64,000 nucleotides of DNA from DASYTH01 sp035762905 (GTDB lineage: Bacteria > Actinomycetota > Actinomycetes > Mycobacteriales > Pseudonocardiaceae): the NCBI RefSeq assembly GCF_035762905.1, contig NZ_DASUCC010000063.1, forward strand, positions 1 to 64,000, written 5' to 3'. Both the position numbers and the translations under genes were made by a program. Every line of letters starts with the position of its first letter. Positions within the stretch are counted from its first letter, which is position 1. This document shows positions 7,853 to 16,595 of this stretch, one piece after another. The notes beneath the pieces were generated by a model. It ran no database searches. It had not been told where the DNA came from and was given only the letters and a program-made list of their open reading frames with translations.

Positions 7853-8674
7853 ATGCCCGACGACATCGGGAATCTCGACCTGACCATGCGCCGCGCGCTC
7901 ACGCGCTGCCTGCCGGAGCACGAACCGGCGATCGGGGTCGATCTCGAGGAGGTGCTGCGGCGCGGCCGCCGCCGGTTCCACACCCGGCGGATCGTGCCGG
8001 TGGCCGCGGCGGTGATCACCGTGCTGGCCATCGCGGTGCCGTGGAGCCTGCACCGGCCGGCACCGCCGGAACCGCCGCCGGTCCTCGGCACCGGACCGGC
8101 GACGGCCACCAGCACCGAACCGACCGGGCCACGGATCCCGGCCGGACACCGGCGGGACACCGACGCCGACACGCTCACCACGTACGCCGTGCAGAACCGG
8201 CTGCCGGCCGGGCGAATCGTCGAGCACTTCGGCACCCGCAGCGACGAGTTCGACGGCGGCGGCCGGTACGGCTACGGCTTCCACATGCTGTGGGCGGAAG
8301 GCGGCCGCTACGGGTACCTGATCGGGCTGCACCGCACCCGCGGCGCCTATCCGGCCACCGCGTACGGCTTGCCGGCCGAGCCGTGCGCCGAACCCGGAAC
8401 CCGGTTGCCGCAGTACAACTGCGCGCCATTCGAGGCGCCGGCCGGCGATCTCGCGACCTCGTTCGAACTCGCCGAGCAGGGCTACCGGATGCGCGGGCTG
8501 ATCTGGGAGAAGCAGGACCCGGCCGGCGGCGCGCCCATCCGGGTCACCGGGATCTTCTACCTGCCGGCCCCCGGCGCACCGACGCCGTTCCCGGCGCTGG
8601 ATACCGCGCCCCGGCTGGAGTCCTTCCCGCTCACGGTGGCCGACATCGCCCGGGCCTTCGGCATGGAGATCTAG
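7853..8674 (+). CDS. Membrane-anchored protein paired with the SigE sigma factor
   Basis: The 273-residue product has about 43 cytoplasmic residues (MPDDIGNLDLTMRRALTR...), one membrane segment (IVPVAAAVITVLAIAVPW) and a Pro-rich linker leading to an extracytoplasmic domain of about 200 residues with Gly/Tyr-rich stretches (DGGGRYGYGF). This topology fits an anti-sigma or accessory protein encoded next to SigE-type factors, but the zinc-binding HxxxCxxC anti-sigma motif is absent, so the role stays inferred. The start is the ATG right after the sigma stop codon, with GGAG upstream. It converges with, and overlaps by 4 bp, the Hsp70-like gene. Confidence 0.7.
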   Translation: MPDDIGNLDLTMRRALTRCLPEHEPAIGVDLEEVLRRGRRRFHTRRIVPVAAAVITVLAIAVPWSLHRPAPPEPPPVLGTGPATATSTEPTGPRIPAGHRRDTDADTLTTYAVQNRLPAGRIVEHFGTRSDEFDGGGRYGYGFHMLWAEGGRYGYLIGLHRTRGAYPATAYGLPAEPCAEPGTRLPQYNCAPFEAPAGDLATSFELAEQGYRMRGLIWEKQDPAGGAPIRVTGIFYLPAPGAPTPFPALDTAPRLESFPLTVADIARAFGMEI

Positions 8675-10981
8675 GTAAGCGCCCAGATGCCGGTGACGTC
8701 CTGGGTGGTTCCGATGCCGACCCGCACCGCGCGCACCGGTGTGCGCGGCGGCAGGGCGACCAGCGCGCAGAACGCCAGCGTCCCGGTCAGCGCTCCGGCC
8801 GGAGCCAGCGGTGTGCACTCGTGCCGTTGCGCCCGGAACGGCGACCGCACCACCGCACCTCGATCGTCCACAACGGACACTTCGACGACCGGCAGCCGGT
8901 CGCCGGCCACCGGCTCGGCGAGTCGCGCGGCCACCCGCACCAGCACGGCCCGGGTGCCGGGCAGGCCGACCACCGCCTCGTTGGAGTACTCCACGTCGAA
9001 GTAGGCGGAGATGTCCTCCAGCACGTCCACGACCGCCACGTCCGCGACGAAGTTGTTGGCCCGCACCGGGATTGGGGTTCCGGCCGGCAGCGCGCCGGAC
9101 AGTTCGGCGGGGGCCCGGCCGGCGGTGGCGGCGCCGGTGACCGGGACCCGGGCACCGTTCGGGATGGACTCCTTGACGTAGAGGTTGGTCGGGCTGCGAT
9201 GGGACAGGGTGGCCGCGGCCACCTCGACGATCGGGGTCGCCGCCGGCACGGCGTAAAGCAGGCAGGCCGGCACCTCGGTGCCGGCTGGCCACCGCGGTCG
9301 GGTCGAACGGGCCTGGGCAGCCCTCGGGCAGGTTCGGCGCGCCGGTCACCGGGCTGATCATCAGGCCCCGGTCGTCGACCAGGAACACCGGTGTGCGCAC
9401 GAAGTTCGGCACCGCCTGGCTGAGCCGCTCGGTGGTCCGCACGAGCACCAGCCGGTATCCGGCCGGCGCCTGGTTGCCGGCCTCGGTGAGCCTGCGGTGG
9501 CCGGCATCGGTGTCGTCGAAGGAGTCCAGCCGCCAGTCGGTGTTCGGCCGGTCCGGCAGATGCCGGATCACCGCGTACTGTCCCGTTCGCACCTCGGGCA
9601 GCGCCGCGGTGGGCCGGCCGGAATTCTCGATCCGCTTGCCCGGCTGGGGTTCCGGCAGGGTCAGCCGAGGAACCGCACCGGGCTGGGCGACCGGCGCCCC
9701 GGTCAGCGAGCGGTCGAACACGCCGGTGCCGAGCAGCGTCGCGAACACCGACAGCAGCACGACGAGCACCGCCGCGGCGAGCACGGTCGCCGTGCGCCGG
9801 GATCGGGTCGCGGCCGGCTCGGCCGGCTCGGCCGGCGCGCTGGCCGGGCCGCGCGGTCCCGACGGTTCCCGGGCCTGCGGTGCGGCGCGGGATGTCCCGG
9901 CGATGTCCGTCTCGCCCACCGGCTCCACCACGGTGTGCGCGCCGAGCGCGACGACCAGCTCGGGCGTCTCGTCGAGCAGCACCGGAACCGGCAGCCGGGC
10001 CCGCAACAGCCGGGCCAGCAACGGAATCCGGCTCGAACCGCCGACCAGATGCACCGCGGTCAGGTCGGTGCCGGACAGCCCGGCGGAGCGGACCGCGCCG
10101 GCCAGCAACTCGACCGCCCGGTCCAGCTCCGGCCCGATCGTCGCCTCCAACTCGGCCCTGGTCAGCAACGCCTCCGGCAGCCCGCCGGGCAGCGCGACCT
10201 CAACCTGTTGCTGCTGCGACAGTTCCTCCTTGGCCCGCCGCACGTCCTCGCGCAGCCGGGACACCTCGGGCAGCTCGGCCAGCGCCACCGGCCGGGTGCG
10301 CTCGGCCTCGTCGAGCAGGTCGCCGAGCACCGGCCGGGCCCGGCGCAGGTGCTCGATCATCCGCTGGTCCAGATCCTCACCACCGAGGTCGGGCAGCCCC
10401 GCGCAGTCGACCACGGTCAGTCCGGTCGGCTCCCGGCGTACCACCGCGGCGTCGCAGGTGCCGGCGCCGAAGTCCAGCACGGCCAGCGTTGCGCCGACCG
10501 GCATGTCGTGCCGGCCGGCGAAGAAGGCCGCCGCGCCGACCGGCTCCGGCACCGTGGACAGCCGGGGCACCAGACCCTGCGCCGCGCTCATCAGCGCGCC
10601 GAGCCGGGTGGAACCCCAGTCCGCCGGGTGGGTCAGCACCAGGTGCTGCACCGGCGCGCCGGCGGTCCGGATCGCCTCGGCCAGCGCGGTGACCAGCACC
10701 GCGCGCACCAGCGTCGTCGTCGGCACCACGGAATCGCCGAGCAGCACCTCGGGTTCGCCGATTCGCGCCTTGGGATTGCGCTCCAGCCGGGCCGGTTCCC
10801 GGCTGGCCTTGCGCAGCGCGTCCGCACCGACCACCGGGTGGCCGTCGCGCGCCCAGAACACGGCGGAGGGAAACCACGGCGCACCGGCCGGCCGGACCAG
10901 CCGGGCCGGGAGGTCCGGACCGGACACCACCACGACCGTATGGGAGGTACCGAAGTCCACCACCGCGGTAACCTGCCGCAC
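8671..10981 (-). pseudogene. Membrane-anchored Hsp70-family protein, frameshifted
   Basis: GTG 10981 (GGAGG 5 nt upstream) opens an actin-like ATPase domain of about 390 residues with Hsp70 signatures: phosphate-1 motif VDFGTSHT, phosphate-2 LDFGAGTCDAAVV and adenosine motif VHLVGGSSRIPLL. A linker and one membrane helix follow (VLAAAVLVVLLSVFATLLG, about residue 395-415), then an extracytoplasmic segment. Near 9255-9285, after GCPGPFDPTAV, the frame changes: the first frame degenerates into Arg/Gly-rich sequence while a second frame continues sensibly (VPACLLYAVPAATPIVEV) to a stop at 8671. One missing or extra base explains it. Both parts look selected, so it may be a recent mutation or a sequencing error. 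The gene lies 14 bp behind the LysR-type gene on the same strand, suggesting one transcript. An intact product would have about 769 residues. Confidence 0.75.
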
Positions 10982-10995
10982 CGCACCCTCCGCCG

Positions 10996-12399
10996 TCAGC
11001 CCATTCCGTTGGACATACTGTGCGACGGCACGGCCAGGCCGGGCGTTCCGGGCGGATCGGAGTTGTAGCGGATGGACATGAGCGTGGCGCGGAACGCCGC
11101 CTCGGGGCCGGCGACCGCCGAGAGCAGGTTGCGCGCCGCGGGCGAGAGCTCGGTTCCCCGGTAGCTGCGCACGAACAGGCCCATGCCGAGGGCGCGTTCC
11201 AGCCGGTGGATGCGCCGGCTCAGCGCCGGTTGGCTGATCAGCAGGATGCGGGCGGCGCGGTTGAGGCTGCCGGTCGCGCACACCACCCGCAGCAGGTGCA
11301 GGTCGGCCAGGCCGAGCCGGCGCGGGTCCCCGGAGGCCGTGCAGCCGGCGTCGACCGAGCGCAACCCGGCGAGCAGCTCCGGGTCGAAGTCCGGCGCCCG
11401 CGCCGGATCCGGTGCCACGATCGGGAAGTCCGGGCCGTTGCGGTATCCCGGGTTGCGCACCGCCGCCGCGCTGACGTAGCAGGTGCGCAGCCGGTGCACC
11501 AGGATGCGGGCCAGCCGCTCGTCGATCAGGGTCGGGTCGGAGCTCAACATCAGGCGCCGGCGCGGCGGGTTGCGCAGCGGCCGCACCACGATCCCGGACC
11601 GGTTGTTCGCCGACGGCACGGTCAACGGTGAGACCAGCGCGACGCCGACCGCGTGGCTGATCATGCTCCGCCCGGTGGCGCCGGAGTCCGCGGTGTAGCC
11701 CAGGTGCGGGGCGAACCCCTCGGCCGTGCACACCGCGTGGATCAGCTGCCGGGCCTGCTCGGTGGGTCCGCTGATCCACCGGTCCGCGGCCAGGGCGCGC
11801 AACGACACGGCGGACCGGCCGGCGCTGGGATGGCTGGCCGGCAGCGCCACCCAGAGCGGCTCGTCAAGGACGGTGAGCGCGGCGGCCGGCCGGGTCGGGA
11901 CCAGCGGCCGGCCGGGCACCTGCCAGGCGTAGACCGCGTCGGCCTCGTGCCGGTCGTAGAGCTCGACCGCGACCGCCGGCTCGCGGTTGGTCACCTCGAG
12001 CAGCATGCCGGGGACGTGCGCGGCCAGTTCGTCGGCGAACTCGTCCCAGTTGCGGCCGAACCCGGCCAGCCGCAGCCGCGGGATGCCGGTCGGCCGGCCG
12101 GCCACCATGTCCGACACCCGCGCAGCCGCCGCCGCGACCGCACCGACCAGCGAGGCGCCCGCGGCCAGCACGGTGCGCCCGGCCGCCGTCACCCGGACCC
12201 GCTCGGCATCTCCGCGCACCAGCGCCGCGTCCAGCCTGCGCTCCAGCTTGCCCAACCGCCGAACGGCCACCGACGGCGACAACCCGGCCGCCCGCGCCGC
12301 ACCCGGGATACTCGCGGTTTCGGCCACCCCTTTGAGCACAAGAAGATCCAGTTCATCGAGCGGCAACTGCCCGGGATCCGCCGTGAGTTTTCCTGACAC
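10996..12399 (-). CDS. LysR-family regulator with a second HTH at the C-terminus
   Basis: The 467-residue product exceeds the usual LysR length of about 300. Residues about 15-75 are a LysR winged helix (LPLDELDLLVLKGVAETAS, AARAAGLSPSVAVRRLGKLE), followed by a substrate-binding domain (about 90-310; DEPLWVALPASHP). After about residue 360 a second complete LysR-type HTH appears: LADLHLLRVVCATGSLNRAA, then LISQPALSRRIHRLERALGM and LFVRSYRGTELSPAARNLL. The second copy is closer to the LysR consensus than the first. GTG 12399 has GAGGGG 7-8 nt upstream. It is followed immediately by the Hsp70-like gene and lies divergent to the sigma-like gene. Confidence 0.8.
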   Translation of the reverse strand: MSGKLTADPGQLPLDELDLLVLKGVAETASIPGAARAAGLSPSVAVRRLGKLERRLDAALVRGDAERVRVTAAGRTVLAAGASLVGAVAAAAARVSDMVAGRPTGIPRLRLAGFGRNWDEFADELAAHVPGMLLEVTNREPAVAVELYDRHEADAVYAWQVPGRPLVPTRPAAALTVLDEPLWVALPASHPSAGRSAVSLRALAADRWISGPTEQARQLIHAVCTAEGFAPHLGYTADSGATGRSMISHAVGVALVSPLTVPSANNRSGIVVRPLRNPPRRRLMLSSDPTLIDERLARILVHRLRTCYVSAAAVRNPGYRNGPDFPIVAPDPARAPDFDPELLAGLRSVDAGCTASGDPRRLGLADLHLLRVVCATGSLNRAARILLISQPALSRRIHRLERALGMGLFVRSYRGTELSPAARNLLSAVAGPEAAFRATLMSIRYNSDPPGTPGLAVPSHSMSNGMG

Positions 12400-12605
12400 A
12401 GCCCGCCCCTCGTGGTTTCGGGGCGACCGTACGAGAGCAGGCTCCGCCGCGCCTACAGCCGCTCTACAGCCGGCCTCCATTGGACAGAACGTGGACAGCG
12501 CTCCGATCTTCGTCACGATCGGTCCGGCCGGCGCACCTATGAGTTGGGGACAGGCGCACTTGGGTCCGGGGCGACACGGAATGCCGAAGGGACGGGAAAC
12601 AGGAC

Positions 12606-13159
12606 GTGAAGCGTGACCCGACCGGCTTGGCCCGGCAACGGCGCGCGGTCGAGCTTCGTGCCAGGCACTACACGGAACTGGCCGCGTACGCCGGGTTGGG
12701 GTGCACGCCGGCCGAAGCCCGCCAGGTCGCGAACGACAGCCTGGCTGAGCTGGCGATCTACGAGTCCGGCCCGGCGACCGAGCCGATCGGCAACGATCGC
12801 GCCTGGCTGTACCGGACCGCCCAGTACAAGGCATGGGAGCTGTTCCGCGACCGGTTCCACCGGCATGTGCCGCTCGACGACATGGCCGAGGCGCGGCTCA
12901 TCGACCCCATGTCGGGCCGGCCAGGCAGACCGAACCGACCGAGATCCTCGATGCGATCCGGATGCTGCCCCAACGCCTGCGCGATCCGCTGCTGTTCCGC
13001 ATGGCCGGCTTCTCGCACAAGGAGATCGCCTGTTTCCGCGCCTGTTCGGTCGATACCGCCAGACAGCGGATCTGCCGGGCCCGCAGGGTTCTGTCCACCT
13101 GGCTCGGGACCGAACCGGCCGCGAGCCTGTCCGCAACTACCCGCCGGAGGGCAAGATGA
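12606..13159 (+). pseudogene. ECF-type sigma factor-like protein, frameshifted
   Basis: The first frame (from GTG 12606) gives a sigma region-2-like start (LRARHYTELAAYAGLGCTPA, NDRAWLYRTAQYKAWELFRD). Around 12905-12930 sense moves to another frame, which encodes region 4 (ILDAIRMLPQRLRDPLLFRM, GFSHKEIACFRACSVDTARQ, RICRARRVL) and ends at 13159. A single-base change joins them into one protein of about 184 residues. The stop codon overlaps the ATG of the next gene (ATGA), showing that the second frame is the true 3' end. The product is probably inactive unless the shift is a sequence error or is bypassed. Confidence 0.65.
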
Positions 13160-13419
13160 CCGCGCCCTGGAACGGTCCGCCGGACGACCACGACCCGCTC
13201 GACCGCCTGCTGCGCGATCTGCATGATCACCTCAGGGAACGGTTCGCGCCCGACGTGCACGACGCGGACAGGTTGACCGCCTTTCTCACGCGGGTCGACG
13301 AGTTGGCCCGGGCGGCTCCGCCCGGCATGCGGTCGCTGCCGGTTCCCCCCGCTCCCCCGCCGGGCAGATCCACGATCGATGCCGCACGCATCATCGCCAA
13401 ACCGCCGAGTACCCGGTGA
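13156..13419 (+). CDS. Small acidic protein in the sigma/cyclase-homology operon
   Basis: The 87-residue product begins MTAPWNGPPDDHDPLDRLLR and contains amphipathic helices (LHDHLRERFAPDVHDADRL, AFLTRVDELARAAP) with a Pro-rich tail. No family is recognised. GGAGG lies 6 nt before the ATG, the ATG overlaps the preceding sigma-like stop (ATGA), and its own stop overlaps the following GTG (GTGA). Such double coupling suggests the three proteins are made in fixed ratio. By position it could be an anti-sigma or adaptor protein, but no sequence evidence shows this. Confidence 0.6.
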   Translation: MTAPWNGPPDDHDPLDRLLRDLHDHLRERFAPDVHDADRLTAFLTRVDELARAAPPGMRSLPVPPAPPPGRSTIDAARIIAKPPSTR

Positions 13420-14030
13420 TTCCGGTGACCGCACAACACGATCTGGCGGTGCACCGGACCATCGCGGTCATCGACATGGCGGGGTTCGGCGACCGGATCC
13501 GTACCAACCGGCACCAGGTCGCGGCCCGCGCGGGCATGTACCGGGCCCTCGGCCACGCCTTCGACCAGGCCCGGATCCCCTGGGCCGGGTGCTATCACGA
13601 GGATCGCGGCGACGGGGCGTTCGTGCTCGCCCCGGCCGACATCCCCAAGGCCCTGTTCGTCGAGCGGCTTCCCGGTGCCCTGGCGACGGCCCTGCGCCGG
13701 CACAACCACACCCATCCGGTCGAGGAACAGGTCCGGCTCCGGATGGCGATCCACGCCGGCGAGCTCTACCACGACGACTACGGGGTCACCGGCCGGGCGC
13801 TCACCCTGGCCTTCCGCCTGGTGAGCTCCCCACACCTCAAGCAGGCCCTGGCCACTTCCCCCGGCTCCCTTGCCCTGATCACCTCCTCCTGGTTCTTCGA
13901 CGAGGTCGTCCGCAACAGCCACCCGACCACCGCCGCCTACCGCCCGGTACCGATCACGGTCAAGGAATCCACCACCGTCGGGTGGATCTCCCTGCCGGAC
14001 GAGGCGGAGTACACCCGCACCGCGATATGA
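13416..14030 (+). CDS. Class III nucleotidyl-cyclase homology domain protein
   Basis: The 204-residue product is almost entirely one cyclase-homology domain. AVIDMAGFGDR matches the first metal-binding Asp motif, EDRGDGAFVLAP the second, and LRMAIHAGELYHDDYGVTGR with ALTLAFRLVSSP the conserved IHxG...VNxAxRL region. Both predicted metal-binding Asp residues are present, but the Asn of the usual VN.AAR is replaced, so cyclase activity is uncertain; it could be a nucleotide sensor. GTG 13416 overlaps the previous stop codon. As last gene of a coupled operon with a sigma-like factor, it probably acts in the same signalling route. Confidence 0.7.
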   Translation: MIPVTAQHDLAVHRTIAVIDMAGFGDRIRTNRHQVAARAGMYRALGHAFDQARIPWAGCYHEDRGDGAFVLAPADIPKALFVERLPGALATALRRHNHTHPVEEQVRLRMAIHAGELYHDDYGVTGRALTLAFRLVSSPHLKQALATSPGSLALITSSWFFDEVVRNSHPTTAAYRPVPITVKESTTVGWISLPDEAEYTRTAI

Positions 14031-14081
14031 CGGCGCCGGCTCCGCGATCCGCTCGAGCCGCGCGTCCGGCCGGCGTCCTGG

Positions 14082-14219
14082 ATGATCCGCCTCGTGACCG
14101 CGCACACCTGGCTGAACAGCAGCGACCAGCTCATCCCCGGTACCGACCGCTACCGGTCCGACCGGGAATTCGTGTGGTGGGACTACACCCCCAGCCACGG
14201 GCAGCTCCTGCTGCGGCGC
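14082..14219 (+). pseudogene. Possible remnant of a small cytoplasmic protein gene
   Basis: About 46 codons from ATG 14082 read as plausible protein (MIRLVTAHTWLNSS, YRSDREFVWWDYTPSHGQLL) with normal codon bias, then run directly into the first palindrome of the repeat array and lose sense. The YTPSHGQLLLR-like end resembles a widespread actinobacterial hypothetical family as I recall it, but I cannot confirm this. There is no good Shine-Dalgarno sequence. I infer a 3'-truncated gene interrupted by the repeats. Confidence 0.3.
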
Positions 14220-15345
14220 CGGGGCGCCGCAGGCGCCGGGCATCGCCTGGGAGTCGCTTGCGACGACCGTCAGGTTCCAGGGAACCCAGCTACCGGGGTA
14301 TGGCACAAATGTGGCGCTGCGCATGCAGCGCCGCATGAATGTGCCATCGCGCGGCCGTAGCACGGTGCCGGACCGGGAGTCGATCACCGTCGCGACAACG
14401 CGCCACCCGCGCCCGCTGGGTGCCGCGCTGCGGTGCCCGGCGCCTGCGGCCGCCGGGCATCGCCGGTCACGTCCGAGGAACGTCGTATTCACCGGCCAAG
14501 GGGCATGAACATTACGTTCTGCGGTCCCCACGGGGTGCCGCGCAATGTGGCATTGCGCGAGTGGATCCGCATGATGTGACATCTCGCGGAACGCAGCGGA
14601 GTCGTGCCCGGCTGCGCCGAACGCAGCGGAGTCGTGCCCGGCTGCGCCGGACGCCTGCGGCGCCCGGCGCCCGGCGCCGCAGGCGTCGAGCGTCTGCGGC
14701 CGGTTCATTCCGAGTAAGATCCCGATCACCGCCCAAAAGCGCATGCAGGTGACATCCTGCGGAACCCGGCCCCGAGGTGCCGCGCAACGTGCATCGCGCG
14801 GGTGGAACCGCATCAGGTGCCCCATCTCGCCGAACGCAGCGGAGTCCTGCCCCCGCTTCGCCGGGCGCCTGCGGCGCCCGGCGCCGCAGGCGCCGAGCAT
14901 CACCGGCGGTCATTCCGAACAACGCCACATCACCGACCCGAAGCACATGAACCTGACCTGCACCGAACCCGGCCCGGGAGTGCCACCCAACCTGGCATCG
15001 CGCGGGTAGAACCGCATCAGGTGCCCCATCTCGCCGAACGCAGCGGAGTCCTGCCCCGCTTCGCCGGGCGCCTGCGGCGCCCGGCGCCGCAGGCGCCGAG
15101 CATCACCGGCGGTTCATTCCGAACAACGCCACATCACCGACCCGAAGCACATGAACCAGACCTGCACCGAACCCGGCCCGGGAGTGCCAGCCACCCAACC
15201 TGGCATCGCGCGGGTGGAACCGCATCAGGTGCCCCATCTCGCCGAACGCAGCGGGGTCGTGCCCCCGCTTCGCCGGGCGCCTGCGGCGCCCAGCGCCCGG
15301 CGCCGCAGGCGCCGGGCATCGCCGGTGGTTCGTTTCGGCGGCCGG
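14204..15345. repeat. Tandem array of about 200-bp palindrome-bearing repeats
   Basis: Non-coding. Three clear units share GGAACCGCATCAGGTGCCCC (or a one-base variant), CATCTCGCCGAACGCAGCGG, a GCTTCGCCGGGC stretch and a GC palindrome. The shared GGAACCGCATC word lies near 14803, 15007 and 15219, so the period is about 200-210 bp. Older, diverged units fill 14290-14700. Arms GGCGCCTGCGGCGCC and its complement occur at 14864-14894, 15067-15097 and 15276-15313, with variants at 14211-14232, 14434-14459 and 14650-14687. A perfect 30-bp tandem duplication, apart from one base, lies at 14591-14650. Between palindromes are ACATCACCGACCCGAAGCAC words. No transposase or ORF of quality is present. Confidence 0.8.
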
Positions 15346-15413
15346 GGCCGCGCGATGTCAACCTTGTGCGGGTGCGTCGGGAGGTGCGGGCGGGGTGGTG
15401 GTGAGGATGGCTG

Positions 15414-16595
15414 GTGAAGGGTGGTGTGGGTGTGGTGGATGGGATGGGGTTGGTGGCTGAGGAGCGGGCGGTTGTGGGGGCGGTGCGGGCCTTCGTGGAT
15501 CGGGAGGTGCGGCCGGTTGTGCGGGAGCTTGAGCATGGGGACGTGTATCCGGAGCGGCTGATCGAGGTGATGAAGGGGCTGGGGGTGTTCGGGTTGGTGA
15601 TTCCGGAGAAGTGGGGTGGGACTCCGGTGTCTGCCTCCTGTTTCGTTGCGGTGACCGAGGAACTGGCGCGCGGCTGGATGAGTTTGGCGGGGGCGATGGG
15701 GGGCCACTCGGTGGTGGCGCGGCTGATTTTGGAGTTCGGGACGGATGAGCAGCGGCGGCGGTGGCTGCCCCGGATGGCGACCGGGGAAGTTCGGGCGTCC
15801 ATGGCGTTGACCGAGCCGGGGGGTGGCTCCGACCTGCAGGCGATCCGGACCGTGGCGCGGCGGGACGGCGACGGGTACGTCGTCGACGGCGCGAAGGTGT
15901 GGATCACCAACGCGCGGCGGTCGCGGTTGATCGCGTTGCTGTGCAAGACCGATCCGGCGGCGTCGCCACGGCACGCCGGGATCAGCATCCTGCTCGTGGA
16001 GCACGGGCCGGGGCTGACGGTGTCCCGGGACCTGCCGAAGCTCGGGTACAAGGGCGTCGAGAGCTGCGAGTTGGTGTTCGACGGGTTTCGGGCGCCGGAG
16101 TCGGCACTGCTCGGTGCGGTCGAGGGCCAGGGCTTCGCCCAGATGATGACCGGGCTGGAGACCGGTCGGATCCAGGTTGCGGCGCGGGCTCTCGGCGTCG
16201 GTCGGGCGGCCTTCGAGGACGCGCTGCGGTACGCCCAGGAGCGGGAGACCTTCGGCAAGCCGATCTGGCGGCACCAGTCGATCGGCAACTACCTCGCCGA
16301 CATGGCGACCAAACTGACGGCGGCCAGGCAACTGGTGTTGCACGCGGCGCGGCGGCTGGACAGCGGGGAACGCTGCGACCTGGAGGCGGGGATGGCGAAG
16401 CTGTTCGCCTCCGAGGTGGCCATGGAGATCGCCCTGAACGCGGTGCGAATCCATGGCGGCTATGGATACTCCACCGAGTTCGACGTCGAGCGATACTTCC
16501 GGGACGCCCCGCTGATGATCGTCGGCGAGGGGACCAACGAAATTCAGCGCAACGTGATTACCGCGCAGCTCATCGCGCGAGGCGGTATCGACTGA
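15414..16595 (+). CDS. Acyl-CoA dehydrogenase
   Basis: The 393-residue product has the family's normal length and all three parts: N-terminal helices (LVAEERAVVGAVRAFV), middle beta domain with the flavin-binding stretches MALTEPGGGSDL and KVWITNARRS, and C-terminal helices ending MIVGEGTNEIQRN, where the Glu is the usual catalytic base. It oxidises acyl-CoA to enoyl-CoA with FAD; the chain type is not evident. GTG 15414 has GAGG 7 nt upstream. An enoyl-CoA hydratase lies about 23 kb away, so no local beta-oxidation operon is present. The first 300 bp are unusually G-rich on the coding strand, possibly reflecting the adjacent repeat array. Confidence 0.9.
   Translation: MKGGVGVVDGMGLVAEERAVVGAVRAFVDREVRPVVRELEHGDVYPERLIEVMKGLGVFGLVIPEKWGGTPVSASCFVAVTEELARGWMSLAGAMGGHSVVARLILEFGTDEQRRRWLPRMATGEVRASMALTEPGGGSDLQAIRTVARRDGDGYVVDGAKVWITNARRSRLIALLCKTDPAASPRHAGISILLVEHGPGLTVSRDLPKLGYKGVESCELVFDGFRAPESALLGAVEGQGFAQMMTGLETGRIQVAARALGVGRAAFEDALRYAQERETFGKPIWRHQSIGNYLADMATKLTAARQLVLHAARRLDSGERCDLEAGMAKLFASEVAMEIALNAVRIHGGYGYSTEFDVERYFRDAPLMIVGEGTNEIQRNVITAQLIARGGID

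Noticed and set aside
7685..8670. Continuation of the Hsp70 reading frame beyond its frameshift
   Set aside because: After 9280 the frame is open only because of high GC; its sequence is Arg/Gly-rich and lies opposite the sigma-factor partner gene.
14311..15404. Several plus- and minus-strand frames within the repeat array
   Set aside because: They are repeated units read as protein, have no conserved motif or suitable start, and change frame between units.
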